In this document: one piece after another, positions 9,555 through 20,759 of the stretch
Layout of the letters: each line of letters starts with the position of its first letter
Position numbering within the stretch: the first letter of the stretch is position 1
Origin: Dehalobacterium sp040766325
GTDB taxonomy: Bacteria > Bacillota > Dehalobacteriia > Dehalobacteriales > Dehalobacteriaceae
Assembly: GCA_040766325.1 (NCBI GenBank)
Contig: JAXGQR010000004.1
Coordinates: 1 to 64,000, forward strand
DNA: 64,000 nucleotides
Reading direction: 5' to 3'
The notes under the pieces: model-generated
The model's database searches: none
Told to the model about the DNA's origin: nothing
Seen by the model: the letters and a program-made list of their open reading frames with translations, nothing else
Position numbers and translations under genes: made by a program

Positions 9555-11099
9555 TTATATATATACCCATATCACACTTCTACGGGTCTTAAAAACAGAA
9601 CGGTTATTCTCATGAAGTGGCTGAAGGGTATTTTCAATATTTCGTTTTCCCTCTGCCGGACAATTAATGCTGGCAAAATAATTTAATGTATCAACAAAAT
9701 CCGTTGCTCCATAAAGATGATTTTTTAAGCAATAATTCAGGGCCTGCTTAATTAGTTCAGGGGATTTATCTTTACTATGATCTTTAATGATTTTTAACTG
9801 GTCCCTTATGTAGCGGGGTTTGTCCTGCCGCACCTGGTTTAGAAAGCTGCTTGCTTCCGGGGAGTCATTTAGAATCTGAACCACTTCTTTCAGATAGGCT
9901 TCAATTCCTTTATCTTTTTCTCTCCGGCAGTCACTGCTCTTGATGAGGCGCCCTTTTTCTATGCATAAGGGATAACGAATAATCTCTTGCTGGGTTTCTT
10001 CATTTGAAATTATTAGCATACCCTCATCTTCATGCTTACAGTAACCTTGCGATCTGGTTCGCAACTTCCCAGCGGTAGTGCGTAACGATTTCCTTGATAG
10101 GTTATGGTATTGTCTTTTACGGATCACTCTGGTTATAATCTTAGTTGAAAAATTTATCTTGTGTGGGGTACCGGGATGAGGTGTTGTTTTTCTAGGGCAA
10201 ACACTTCAGCCGGTATCTTTTTGTTGTATTGTGAACTTTTCCATTACCGGTTCGCTCTAACCAGGCTAAACAATCTTCGTTCAGCTTTCGAGGTTATGGA
10301 AGGTACGGTTCCTGGCAAGTTCCTTTTTTACAAATTTCACCACATTTTCAACCTTTCCTTTTGTTTCGGATCTGCTTTTTTTACATGTAAATCTTGAATT
10401 TTCGGTTCTTATGGTAATCTGCAAACTCTTTGGTAAGTAACAGATCTCCAACATTCTACTAACGACCAATATTAGATGGTCCTGATCGTATACAATTTCC
10501 TTAGTCATCCCTCCATAACGCTATTATTCAAATGCGTTTTCATGGGCATTTATTAAATCTCGAGTTGTAAACGGACGATCCAGCCACTCCACATATTTAT
10601 GCCGGGAGTGGGCCAGTACGAAGGTCACAAAGTAAAGAGTTACTATTCTACCAATGCTACTACGTAGGCCGATTTGTCCAAAGTCCATCTGCATTTGCTG
10701 TCCGGCAGGTAATTCATCAATGGCTTCGTATTGACGCACGTACTTAACTTGGGGAATACCACACTCCTCTCTTAATTGTCTGACATAATTTCTAACTGTT
10801 CCTTCGCTAACACCTCCATCAAGTTTTCTTTCTTGCAGCCAGTCAAACACCTGTGCACTGGTCATATCCTGATATTGTATCAACCAGGATTTAATTAGCT
10901 CTCGATGCTTATCTAATTTCTTGCTCCTGGTTTTTCGTTTTTCTAAAATCTGTTCCATTTCTTCTGGACTTATATCCAGATACTTATATACTGTAGTTCG
11001 AGATAGATCTAACCGCCTTGATATCTGGCTTACGTTAAAATGCTTCTTCTTTAGATCCTGGATATCTAAATACATATTCCACCCTTCTAATATGTTCAT
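9555..11099 (-). pseudogene. istA: IS21 transposase IstA, frameshifted
   Basis: I choose ATG 11099 for its GAGGAGGAAGAA RBS. Residues LKKKHFNVSQISRRLDLSRT form the N-terminal HTH, and QMQMDFGQIG carries the first catalytic Asp of the DDE integrase core. The frame ends near 10524 at HENAFE. A middle piece with ETKGKVENVVKFVKK lies at 10281-10508 and a C-terminal piece at 9555-10127. Two or more frameshifts inactivate the transposase. Confidence 0.88.
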
Positions 11100-11223
11100 T
11101 TCTTCCTCCTCTGCTATGATAAAAGCTGTTTTATTTCCAGCTCTATCGCCTTTTTTGGAAAGTTGTGTCAATACTGTTCATTCTTATTTGTTGTTTTCTG
11201 TCCATTTTAGTTTATCAGTTACA

Positions 11224-11571
11224 TGAAGACCATATCACTAAGAAAACAAAGATAAACCGTGGAGAACTTCCCATGTATTATGCTGAGAATACTCATCCTG
11301 TTATTATTGAAAAGGAAATATTTGATAAGGTTCAAGCTGAAGTTGCAAAAAGACGTGAACTAGGAGTCTTTGCTAACAAGGCTATAAAGACCACTTGTTT
11401 CACTAGCAAAATTAAATGTGACATTTGTGGAAAGAGCTATAGGCGAAGTGGGAAAAGGCAAAGAAAAAATGCTAAAGAGGTCTACTATATTTGGACCTGC
11501 AGGACAAAAAGTGAAAAGGGCATCGCTCACTGCCATCCTAAAGATGTACCAGTATTTGTTGTAAGATAAAA
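11224..11571 (+). pseudogene. Large serine recombinase, middle part
   Basis: This continues the recombinase frame left at 8726: NRGELPMYYAENTHPVI, then the zinc-ribbon segment CDICGKSYRR and CRTKSEKGIAHCHPKDVP. The zinc ribbon contacts att-site DNA. It is interrupted by the second IS element directly after the zinc-ribbon end. Confidence 0.85.
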
Positions 11572-11702
11572 TACCGAAAGTTGCAAGTTAAAATTCCAGA
11601 ATGTTGCAATTGGAAATTCCATAGTATTGCAAAAAATCCGGCTGCAGGCATAAACCATAACCTGCCTTGTATCTGACCAAAGCTACAAGGAGGAAAGGAA
11701 GA

Positions 11703-13205
11703 ATGCTTACAATGGACAAGATACATGATATCAGATTCCGTTTCTTCATGAAAGGAGAGAACATTTCCAAATTGCAAATGCAATGCAAGTGGACTGAAAC
11801 AGTACGAGTATGTCGATATGACGGACTTCAATGAACCAGCTCCCAAACCAGCTTCGGAACAGCATTTATGCCCAAAGCTGGATCCCTACAAGCCAACTAT
11901 AGACAAATGGCTTGAAGAGGATAAACAGGCACCGCGTAAACAAAGACATACTGCCAAGAGGGTATTTCAGCGTCTTAAAAAAGAGTTTGCAGTTTTAATT
12001 GTTCCTATAGGACAGTCGCTACTTACTATGCCGTAAAACATAAGGAGATATTTAATGAATTGCCAGGGGTGGGTTCCTCCCTCTGGAACATCGCCCGGGA
12101 AGAGCCCAGGTTGATTTCGGCACAGCCGATTTTTATGAAACAGTAAGCGCCTAACTGGAAAATACCTCGAAGTGTCATTCCCTTACAATAAAGGCTACTT
12201 GCAACTATTCTACGGCGAAACATGGAATGCCTACTGGAAGGACTGGACACAATCTTCGACGTGGTGTTGTGCCCGGCAATTATGGTTTTGACAACACTAA
12301 AACAATTGTTACTAAAGTAATCCGAGGCGGCGGCCGTGAGACCACAGAAAGGTTTGACCGGTTCCAGGGAGCACTACCGTTTCAAAACCGTGTTCATGAA
12401 TCCCGGTGAAGGCCATGAAAAAGGCAACGTTGGCTAAAGTCGGTTACCATAGACGTAACTTACTTGTCCCCATACCGCGTTTTCTTAATCTTCCCGATTT
12501 TAACCGGCAACTACTCCAATATGTGTGAGGAAGATGCCAAAAGAGAGCATTACCGCCACAACAAAACAATAGAGGAACTGTTTGAGGAAGATTTAAAACA
12601 TTGTCATCCTTCTGAAATTGAATTCGACCTGAGCAGTAAAAAGGCTGTTACTACTAACAACTGGGGCAAATTTTATTTGAATAAAGGAATGCATGAATAT
12701 TCGGTATCACCGAAACATGCAAATATTAGCAGTTAACCTGAAACTGACATCATCGCTTGTTATCGTGATGGATGAAAACTATCGCGAAATCGTAAGACAC
12801 CGCCGTCTTTACGGCGATACTAAACAGCAGAGCATGGACGGCTTCCATACCTTAGGCAGCTTTCCATACGACCGCGCGCATTGAAATATTCGGGTGTCTA
12901 TGACATAATGCCGTCTGCAATGAAACAGTTCCTTGAGGGCTGTTCCAATACGAAACAGGAAAGATCCTTAAAGTTCTGGCAGAACTCACGGACAGAACCG
13001 GCTTCGAAAGTGCTCTTAACACTGTCAATCAGGCGCTATGTTATGGGGCATCCGATGCCGATAGTCTGAGAAACCTTTACCGGCGTCTTTACGCCGATGT
13101 GCCCAGAACTTCCGCCATGCCGCTTGGTCGGAAATGCCAAAAGTCGGTCAGATGACAACCAACCTTATTGCTTACGACGTCTTCCTGAAAAAGGAGGTGC
13201 CGCAA
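11703..13205 (+). pseudogene. istA: IstA-like transposase of element B, multiply frameshifted
   Basis: From ATG 11703 (after GGAGGAAAGGAAGA) the pieces read IHDIRFRFFMKGENIS, then YDMTDFNEPAPKPASEQ and QRHTAKRVFQRLKKEF, then in other frames EIFNELPGVGSSLWNIAREE and SREHYRFKTVFMNPGEGHEKG. These are typical of the IstA HTH and DDE core. Many indels and stops remove function. Confidence 0.75.
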
Positions 13206-14029
13206 ATGCTTGAAGATAAAATTATAGACTGTTGCAAAAAACTAAAGTTAAGCCGCAATCTGGCCGATGGCACAGACAATGGAGGGCGAATCCCATCAGG
13301 AAGTATTTATATAAATTATTATCTGCAGAACTAAAAACCGTGAACAAGGCCGTGTAGCTAAACTGATTAATAATGCAGGCTTCTATAGCATCAAAACATT
13401 TGAAGGATTCCGTTTTGATGAAATACCCTTCCTTCAGACCTAACGCCGGAAAGCCTGAAATCCCTTAATTTTGTGAGGGAAAGAAAAATATTATCATGTG
13501 ACAGAACAGGAACCGGTAAAACCATGCTTTCAATTGCACTGGGCGTGACTGCCTGTCAAAAAGGCATTCCTGTTAAGTTTTACCGTACCGCAGCATTGGT
13601 CAATCAACTTTCGGAAGCAAAGAAGGCTGGAACACTCCGGAATGTTACTAAAAAAACTGAATAAAGCGTCTATCATTATCCTTGATGAGTGGGGTTACGT
13701 ACCATACGACCGTACTGGCGCCCAATTGCTCTTTGACTTTCTTTCCGAGATACATGAGCAGAAATCGGTCATTCTTAACACAAACTTGGAATTTTTCCCG
13801 GTGGGTTAATGTACTCTATGATGAGCAGATGACTGCCGCCGCCCATATGAGCAGGCTTATGCACCACTGCTATCTTCTCTTGTTTCCGGGAGAAAACAAC
13901 CGTCAAGGGAATCAGCATCCTTTGACATTTACCGCTCGATAACCTCAACGGAACAGCAAGGGCCGATGACATAACCAAACACCAATGATTAAAGAACTCG
14001 AACACAGGTATAGTAATATTTCTAGCTGA
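13206..14029 (+). pseudogene. istB: IstB-like ATPase of element B, frameshifted
   Basis: It starts MLEDKIIDCCKKLKLS behind an AAGGAGG site. The Walker A region reads TGTGKTMLSIALGVTACQKG, and a Walker B-like IILDEWG appears after a frame change near 13660. Breaks near 13330, 13440, 13660 and 13800 destroy it. Confidence 0.75.
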
Positions 14030-14334
14030 TCTTATAAAGTATACCTGGCGGCTGTCAGAGGCGAAGCGTAGCGGAGTTCATCGAGAGCGCTAGCCGAGAC
14101 CCTTGACGGCCAGTCAATACCAAAACCCTTAATTCAGAGGCCATTCTAATGGCCCTCTGCCCCGTACGAGGGCGGGGTTTTCAGGGCAAACCCTGGCATC
14201 ATTTTTCAAAGATCAAAATTGTGATAAATGTCTGCAAAACTCTATTTTTCTGCTGAAAAGTAGAAAATGGAGCTTGCAACATTATGGAGAAAATGGGTGC
14301 AATACTATGGAAAAATTATTTGCAACTTTCGGTA

Positions 14335-14614
14335 AAAAAACTCTTGCAAAAACATACCAGAAAAAATGCTTAAAAAATATCTCGCTATAGCCCTTAGTTT
14401 AGAAGAATTTGATGAAGAAACATTCACTGAAGATGTAGAAAAAAGTTGTGGTCAAGGGCAAGATGAACTAATCATTCATTTCTATGATGGGCAGATTTAC
14501 CTTTCAAAAATGGCAATCAACAACAAGAACTGATTGCTGGACAGATGATAGGCGTGAGTCTTGGGCTATGCAAATAGGTAATAAACATGCTATTGGAAAC
14601 AAGGTAGGTGTGAG
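14335..14614 (+). pseudogene. Large serine recombinase, C-terminal part
   Basis: A frame reads CKNIPEKMLKKYLAIALSLE and continues with an ELIIHFYDGQIY segment and a C-terminal DDRRESWAMQ, the end of TnpX/TndX-type serine recombinases. The short CxKxxP motif here repeats the one just left of element B, so this piece may come from a neighbouring recombinase copy. It is cut by element C. Confidence 0.65.
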
Positions 14615-14774
14615 TATTCCGGAGCATTTTACTCCTGTCCGGTCATTGGGGGCCACCATTCCGGTATGATGGGAGCCAGCATTCCGGCGCAAAGGGAGCC
14701 ACATTTATAAATTATCCTCTATACTGTGTTTATGCATCCCAAACGATGTAAATTCAGTTAAAGGGGGTCACACC

Positions 14775-16335
14775 GTGACCAAATATCGTGAAATCCTAAG
14801 ACTTAAAAGTCTCGGATTTAGCGAACGAAACATTTGTCTGGTTAGCATTGTTTCACGCAAGACAGTGGCTAAGGTGTCTGCACGAGCAAAGGAATTAAAC
14901 ATATGCTGGCCGCTTGATGACAGTCATACCGATGCCGTCTTAGAGGAAATCATGTTTCCCAGAACCAAGTCAGATGCCGCAACAAAACGCATGCCTGGCC
15001 TGCGATTACATCCGTAAGGAACTACTGAAAAATGGTGTCAGCAAAAAGCTCTTGTGGACGGAATACTGCGAAGATTGCCGTATGAATAAAGAGCAGCCTC
15101 TAATGTATTCACAATTTTGCTACTACATCCAACAAGACGAGCAGAAACGCCGTGCTACCATGCACATCCCCCGTAAACCAGGTGAGCAGATCGAAGTTGA
15201 CTGGGCAGGTGATCCGGCGCACATCATCGACCCGGATACCGGTGAAACCACAAACGCCTATCTCTTTGTCGGTGTCATGACTTACAGCCAGTACACATAT
15301 GCGGAGGCTTTCATTAATGAAAAGCAATATGGGCATGGATAACCGCACATGTGCACATGTACGAGTTCTTTGGCGGTGTTGCCAAGGTTTTAGTGCCAGA
15401 TAACTGTCGGACAGCTGTGAATCACAACAAAGGCTGGTACACACAGAACTGAATACCACTTATCATGATATAGCGGAACATTATGGTGCAGCTATCATTC
15501 CTGCCAAGTAAGAAAACCCAAGGACAAACCAAATGTGGAGGGCTCCGTTGAAACATATCTACCTGGATAACAGCCGCACTCGGAATGAACAGTTCTTTTT
15601 CTCTTTCTGAATTAAATCAGGCAATTCAGGAAAAATTGGACAAGTTCAACGCAAACCTCTTCCAAAAGAAAGAAGGTAGCAGACGGAGTTTGTTTCTTGG
15701 GGAAGAACTGCCATTACTGGCACCTTTACCTGCTACCCGATATGAACTGGCTGAATGGAAACAAGCCACCGTTCAGTTCAATTATCACATATCGATAGAA
15801 AAAAATGCACTACTCGATCCCTTACGAATACATCAAGCGTAAAGTTGATGTACGAGGATTAACAGAAAAAATTATTGAAGTTTTCTATAACCATAACCGC
15901 ATAGCCTCCCATCGCCGTCTTTATGGACGACCTGGACAGTATAGCACCATTGTGGAGCATATGCCGCTGGATCACCAGAAATATCTGGAATGGAACGGAG
16001 ATCGCTTCCGTGAATGGGCTAAGCGGATCGGAAACAATACATATGAAGTTGTAAATGCAATTCTTGCCTCCGGGCGTGTGGAGCAGCAATCCTACAAAAG
16101 CTGTATGGGGCTTCTAAAACTGGTGGATAAGTATTCTGTCAGCCGATTAGAAGCCGCCTGTGAAAAAGCATTGTCCTATACAGCATCACCAAGCTATAAG
16201 AGCATTAAAAACATCCTTACAGCTGGTAAGGATAAGATGCTGCCAAATAAATGTGACGCAGAAAAACCAGAATCCACACTTAACAATTATGGCATTACCA
16301 GAGGTGCCAGCTACTATGGAGGTAAGAAAGCATGA
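14775..16335 (+). pseudogene. istA: IstA transposase of element C, frameshifted
   Basis: The start is GTGACC after AAGGGGGT, giving a HTH region (REILRLKSLGFSERNI). The DDE core is recognisable at EQIEVDWAGDP and VLVPDNCRTAV. The gene breaks near 15000, 15340, 15500, 15580 and 15820. The final intact piece, 15805-16335, holds the C-terminal Mu-type beta domain (VFYNHNRIASHRRL). Its TGA overlaps the start of istB. Confidence 0.85.
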
Positions 16336-17108
16336 CAAATCAAAGTACTATTGATAAATTAATAGAAATGCGATTGACTGCTATGTCAGATGCATTCCGT
16401 AATCAAATGAATGACACTAAAATTAAAGATGTTCCTTTTGAAGACCGCTTTGGTATGCTGGTGGATATTGAATACTCCAGTCGAAAAAACAACCGTTTAA
16501 AACGTCTTATCCGAAAAGCTGAACTTGATCAGCCCGGAGCCAGCATCATGGATATTGACTATACATCAGGGCGCAAGCTGAATAAAGATTTAATTAAAAG
16601 GCTTGCCTCATGTGAATACATCACAGAGTATCGAAATATTTTCATTACCGGTGCCACGGGAAGTGGCAAAACATATATGGCCTGTGCCTTTGGCATGGAG
16701 GCATGCAAGCAATATTACACCGTTAAGTATGTTCGTCTCCCGGAACTCCTGCTGGATCTGGAAATTGCCCGAAATGAAGGAACATTCCAGAAGGTGCTAG
16801 CTAAATATACTAAACCGATTTTACTTATCATCGATGAGTGGTTACTAATGAAACTGTCAGAAATCGAATGTAAGGATCTCTTTGAGTTAATCCACAAGCG
16901 CAGAAAGAAATCATCCACAGTCTTTTGCACTCAGTTTCGCCAAGAAGGTTGGTACGAACAGCTCGGTGGTGACGATAATCCATTAGCTGATGCTATTCTT
17001 GACCGCATCGTACACGATGCATATAAAATCAATATCGAATACATTGACCCATCTAAGGACATGTCAATGCGTGAGGTATTTGGATTAGATAAATCACAAA
17101 GTGAATAA
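16332..17108 (+). CDS. istB: IS21 helper ATPase IstB of element C
   Basis: An intact 258-residue protein whose ATG overlaps the istA stop. Walker A is GATGSGKT (about residues 112-119) and Walker B is LLIIDEW (about 160). The N-terminal helical domain carries RMGMLVDIEYSSRKNN-like IstB features. It differs clearly from IstB of element A, so the two elements are not copies of each other. Confidence 0.93.
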   Translation: MTNQSTIDKLIEMRLTAMSDAFRNQMNDTKIKDVPFEDRFGMLVDIEYSSRKNNRLKRLIRKAELDQPGASIMDIDYTSGRKLNKDLIKRLASCEYITEYRNIFITGATGSGKTYMACAFGMEACKQYYTVKYVRLPELLLDLEIARNEGTFQKVLAKYTKPILLIIDEWLLMKLSEIECKDLFELIHKRRKKSSTVFCTQFRQEGWYEQLGGDDNPLADAILDRIVHDAYKINIEYIDPSKDMSMREVFGLDKSQSE

Positions 17109-17189
17109 CTAGATTAAAAGAGGTGGCTCCCTGATTCCGGACAGGTGGCTTCCGCCACACCGGAATCACGGCTCCGCCGCATCGGAATA

Positions 17190-17669
17190 TCCACCTTGAT
17201 GAAGAAACCATCAAAGAGGTATTTATAAAGGCTACAAATAAGCTGCTTGAAGATAAGGATGAAATAGCAAACTTTAAAATTTTAGAAACAACAACTTTCA
17301 ACACTGAGAATCTAAGAAAATAAGAAATATAAACTACAAAATGAATTAGAGGTTGTAGCTGATTTAATTCAAAATATTATTCATGAAAATGCTCATACAG
17401 CTTTGGACCAAAGAAGAATATCAAAGAAGATATGATGGCTAGTAGAAAGATTTGATACCGCTAAAGCTGACCTAGAGCTTACAACCGAGGAGATTAAGGA
17501 TAAAATAACCAGGCATAAAAACCTAGAAATCTTTCTAAATGAACTGAAAAATCAAGATGAATTGATTGCCGAATTTGATCCTCTTTTATGGAATGGCCTG
17601 GTGGATTATGTGACGGTTTTTGAGGAAGATGAGGTTCAGGTAAGCTTTAAAAATGGTATAGAAATATAA
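17190..17669 (+). pseudogene. Second large serine recombinase, C-terminal remnant
   Basis: The pieces read IHLDEETIKEVFIKATNKLL, then ELEVVADLIQNIIHENAH after a stop, then the coiled-coil and C-terminal domain ending in DPLLWNGLVDYVTVFEEDEV. This is the standard C-terminus of large serine recombinases. The N-terminal two thirds are absent, replaced by element C. Tandem recombinases of this kind are common at prophage ends. Confidence 0.8.
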
Positions 17670-17686
17670 TTAGGATGCGAAATCCA

Positions 17687-17722
17687 AAAACACTCGCCCT
17701 GTCAAACTGCGGAGTGTTTTCT
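17687..17722 (+). terminator. Terminator after recombinase remnant
   Basis: AAAACACTC and GAGTGTTTT form a 9-bp stem followed by CTTAT. It can work in either direction and probably marks the end of the integrated element. Confidence 0.6.
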
Positions 17723-17842
17723 TATAGGAACAATCTCAAAATCAATTCTATGGTAAATTTATACCTTTGGATGATAAAAACAGTACACATTGCATTTAAT
17801 ATAACTGGTGCTCTACTGTAATGCCTGCTACAGCCACATCCC

Positions 17843-18267
17843 TCACTTATCTTTTACAAAGTCCCATAGCGGATGATTTGAATCAATTTGCTCTTGGATA
17901 AGTTTTAAAATTTCCTGTTCAATATCAACACCATCTTCTGTTGATGAAAAATACTTTAAGAATACTTAATTGCTGTTCATTTAATTCTAGCTGCTTATTT
18001 TGTAAATCAATTTGCTCTTTTAATATAGTTATATAACCATTTTGGTTTATTATAACATTTTGTAAATGCACATTGGTTTTCACCAGTATTTATTGCTGTT
18101 TGTTTAATTGCTTCCTGCATTTTTTGTCTATTCTCATGAATTTCTGAAAAGATTCTTCTAATTCTTTATTTCGTTTTTCCATACTGGCTTGTATATCCGC
18201 TGCCATATTTTGTGTATAAGATACATCAATTTAAAGGGACTTGAGATTTCTAATTTTTCTTATCCAT
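17843..18267 (-). pseudogene. Coiled-coil protein, frameshifted
   Basis: An ATG with AAGGAGAAACT upstream starts MDKKN, followed by a stop. Stitched frames give ADIQASMEKRNKELEESF, INQNGYITILKEQIDLQNKQ and a final HPLWDFVKDK. The heptad-rich middle suggests a coiled coil. I do not recognise the family. It is the most distal gene of an AT-rich island on this strand. Confidence 0.45.
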
Positions 18268-18293
18268 AGTTTCTCCTTTCAAAATAAAAATCC

Positions 18294-18599
18294 TTAAAGT
18301 AATTCTATCATTTTTTCAACAATAGGAGTAACTTGTCCCTTATAATATCTTTCTTCAAATGATCCATTGGAAAAGTAATCCTCTTAAAAGCATTATGAGT
18401 GCAGTACAAAGTTCATAGTCAGAATTTGATAAGCGACCCAATTCAATATCAACATTTATAGGTGCTGTTGTCATATAATCTTTATAATTTGATTTGTAAT
18501 CCCCTATTTCTTCTAAGGTTGAATAGTATTTTTCTATAGATACTTCCTCGCTCTTTTGAACTAACCCTTCAATTTTCTTTCTTTTTCTTCATCGTTCAA
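18294..18599 (-). pseudogene. DUF6508-like small protein, frameshifted
   Basis: A TTG start follows GGGGG at good spacing. The longest frame has SEEVSIEKYYSTLEEIGDY and LSNSDYELCTALIMLLR. The end, after a shift near 18395, reads GSFEERYYKGQVTPIVEKM. This end resembles DUF6508 proteins, but that call rests on memory of the motif. It follows the GIY-YIG gene by 14 bp. Confidence 0.4.
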
Positions 18600-18613
18600 T
18601 ATTGATACCCCCT

Positions 18614-19459
18614 TTAGTTACTGTTATATCCAAATATTCTAGTTTGCAATGTTTCTTTCCACCAAGATTCTCTTTCTAGTATTATAAGGTCGTCTACCTT
18701 TGCATTATAATTTTCAAGGATAAGTTTGTTTTTATATAATCAAACCCTTTTATATTTACTATTTCTACTAACTCCCTTGTTTTCACCATGACCATTTTCT
18801 ATATAACTTCTCCATCGCTGTAATAGCATACCATAGTCACTTGTAGCAGAACCAACATACATCTTTCCACTAGTTTTATCAGTTAATAAATATACTGCCT
18901 TCTGATTTTCTAGGGCTGCAAGCCAATCATTTTTACCATACTTAATTATGGTTTCCAATTGCTTATATGATAATCTAACCTTATCATAGCCTGGAAAATC
19001 CTCTCCGCCATATAATGCTGGTAAAATAGCTTTTACTCTACTTTCTTCTATATACTTAGAAAGGTTAAAAGTATAGCGTGCAAAGGTTTGTCCCTTCACA
19101 AGTTGAATAACTAATCTACCAAAGTAAGGCTTATATTTATCAATAACTTTTATCTTTGCAAAAGTATTTTCAGGAACATCAATAATCTCTGCAGCTGAAG
19201 TAAAAAGCCATTCATCATCTCTTAATCTTACAAAGCTAAATACCCATTGACCTGGCCTAAAGTTTCTTTGATTACCATACCATCCCCAATATCCACATTC
19301 TGGACAAGTTCCATTCTCCTTATCACTTTCATTGCTATAGAGCCAAAGATCGATATAAGATTCTCCACCAACACCTGCCTGCATATTAAGTTCTATTTTA
19401 CTGTTTGATATTTCACCATCTTTAAGCCCTAAAATATCGTTTAATTTTATATAGTTCAT
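18614..19459 (-). pseudogene. GIY-YIG nuclease-family protein, frameshifted near its C-terminus
   Basis: The first 239 residues are open. Residues about 1-165 form an N-terminal domain with CPECGYWGW. The GIY-YIG core follows as KAVYLLTDKTSGKMYVGSA and LLQRWRSYIENGHGENKG. The frame then shifts near 18755 and again near 18735; the remaining C-terminus (VEIVNIKGFDYIK, ILERESWWKETLQTRIFGYN) ends at 18614. The family cleaves DNA using the Tyr/Arg/Glu set of this fold. The C-terminal catalytic Glu lies beyond the break, so activity is doubtful unless the indels are artefacts. Confidence 0.75.
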
Positions 19460-19575
19460 AATATCAATATCCTCCTAACTTAAATCTTTATATGTTCTAC
19501 TAAACCCTACTTTTTTCAGCATAAATTTCTTATTAGAGCTTTATCATAGATTTGAAACTAGAATATATTTAAAAA

Positions 19576-20630
19576 TTATTCTTCTATTCTATATTTAATT
19601 AGTTCATTAATCTTAGTTGATAAGTATTTTGAATAGTCCTCAGCTTTATTGTAGTTATCTTGATTACTTAGATGATGGCTTAATCCAGCCCATGTTTCCC
19701 TATTTGGATTAAGAATTTCTTGCTCCCCTGTCCTTCCTTTGTACTTGTAAATTAATGAAATTAAAAGATTATCCTTAGTATTAATTAGACCCTCGGAAGC
19801 AATAAGTACTCTATATAAAACCATCCCCATGAAGGCAAAAAAACAATAGAGTTTATTATTTTTTATTTCAAAAAATAAATAGTAATCCCCAACTATTAAT
19901 TTTTTAGGAATAAATTCAATTATATCAGTCTTATCTAAATGAGAAAGATCCTCAAATAACCCTTTAGCTATATCAGTGTTTGTCATTACATCAACTAAAT
20001 TACGTTCTTCTACTGTATCTGTAAATATAGAATTACGAATGTGCTTATATCCATCTTCCAAAGGATTTAATTCTGAACACATCTTTATTAACCACTCATA
20101 GCAGATCTTAGCAACCATAGTTTTCATTTCTTTAGAAAAAATGCTACTCTTGGTACTGAATATGTTTCATAAATAGTGAAATTTTCTTCTGTAACATTTG
20201 GCATAGTAACCTTATTTCCTTCGCCTTTTTTAGATGCAATATCTCTCTACTCTTCTATTGGACCAATTATCATACCTTTATCACTCTTATCTTTGAAATA
20301 TATGGGCTTTGTTAAAAATAAGCTAGGGTCATCTGATTTAATAGGATTTGTCTCTAATTCTATAGTATTATTTTTATATTTTATTACATATTGATTCTTT
20401 AGAGGTTGTCCTTGTCTTTTAGTTACGTTAATTCTTCTTCTAAGACTTTCCAGCTGCCTTATCACCGTTTGTTCCGCATTTTTATTCACCAAATTGTTAC
20501 AACCTTTACACACCCTATTTTTCAAAATTAGTTTTTCTCCTGCTATAAAGGCAAACGGTATAATGTCTGATTTTGATACTTCATCCATTAAGTATTCTTT
20601 TTCACAATATATACAGATAAAACTCCCCAT
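19576..20630 (-). pseudogene. HNH-endonuclease-like protein, broken by a stop and a frameshift
   Basis: It starts MGSFICIYCEKEYL, with a second Cys pair CKGCNN around residue 42: the zinc-binding frame of HNH5-type nucleases. An in-frame TAG ends the first piece at 20247. The same frame then continues (VTEENFTIYETYSVPRVAFF) and shifts near 20140 into a 180-residue C-terminal piece. The complete protein would be about 345 residues. Base composition is much more AT-rich than the metabolic genes to the right, suggesting foreign origin. Confidence 0.6.
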
Positions 20631-20728
20631 TATTTTCCTCCAATCTTTTTATAGTTCAAATTATATTACTGTCAGTAAATAAATTTTATTTTATGATAAA
20701 AAATAGCCGAGTATCCCCGACTTCTAAT

Positions 20729-20759
20729 CTGCACACCCATTTTGGAGTTTGCACACCCC
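20729..20759. repeat. Direct repeats at the hsdM truncation point
   Basis: TGCACACCC occurs twice 20 bp apart (20730 and 20750) exactly where the hsdM frame loses similarity. Closely spaced terminal repeats like this are seen at ends of some insertion sequences, so this may be the scar of a lost mobile element. Confidence 0.35.

Larger units (their letters stand above)
8727..11223 (-). mobile_element. IS21-family insertion sequence A (2,497 bp) with 5-bp target duplication
   Basis: The ends are inverted repeats that begin TGTAAC and match at 18 of 25 positions. The element is flanked on both sides by TGAAG (8722-8726 and 11224-11228). It carries istA (broken) and istB (intact) on the minus strand. 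Removing the element and one TGAAG rejoins the recombinase frame as KTYIEDHITKKTK, which fixes both boundaries. Confidence 0.93.
11572..14334 (+). mobile_element. IS21-family insertion sequence B (2,763 bp), decayed
   Basis: The termini are a perfect 15-bp inverted repeat TACCGAAAGTTGCAA. Subterminal matched copies of CCATAGTATTGCA lie about 30-45 bp inside each end. The flanks are A-rich (AAAA on both sides), so a target duplication is possible but ambiguous. The element carries istA- and istB-like frames, both badly broken. The last 300 bp hold GC-rich hairpins and no gene. Confidence 0.85.
14615..17189 (+). mobile_element. IS21-family insertion sequence C (about 2.6 kb)
   Basis: The ends share TATTCCG followed by several internal copies of ATTCCGG and GGGAGCC/GGTGGC motifs in inverse order, the multi-repeat ends typical of IS21 members. 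It contains istA (broken) and istB (intact) on the plus strand, joined by an ATGA overlap. No target duplication is visible, and the 5' part of the next recombinase is missing, so a deletion probably accompanied or followed insertion. Confidence 0.8.

Noticed and set aside
14100..14180. GC-rich hairpins near the right end of element B as a separate RNA gene
   Set aside because: They lie inside the IS boundaries and include a simple terminator-like stem with TTTT, so they are treated as part of the element.
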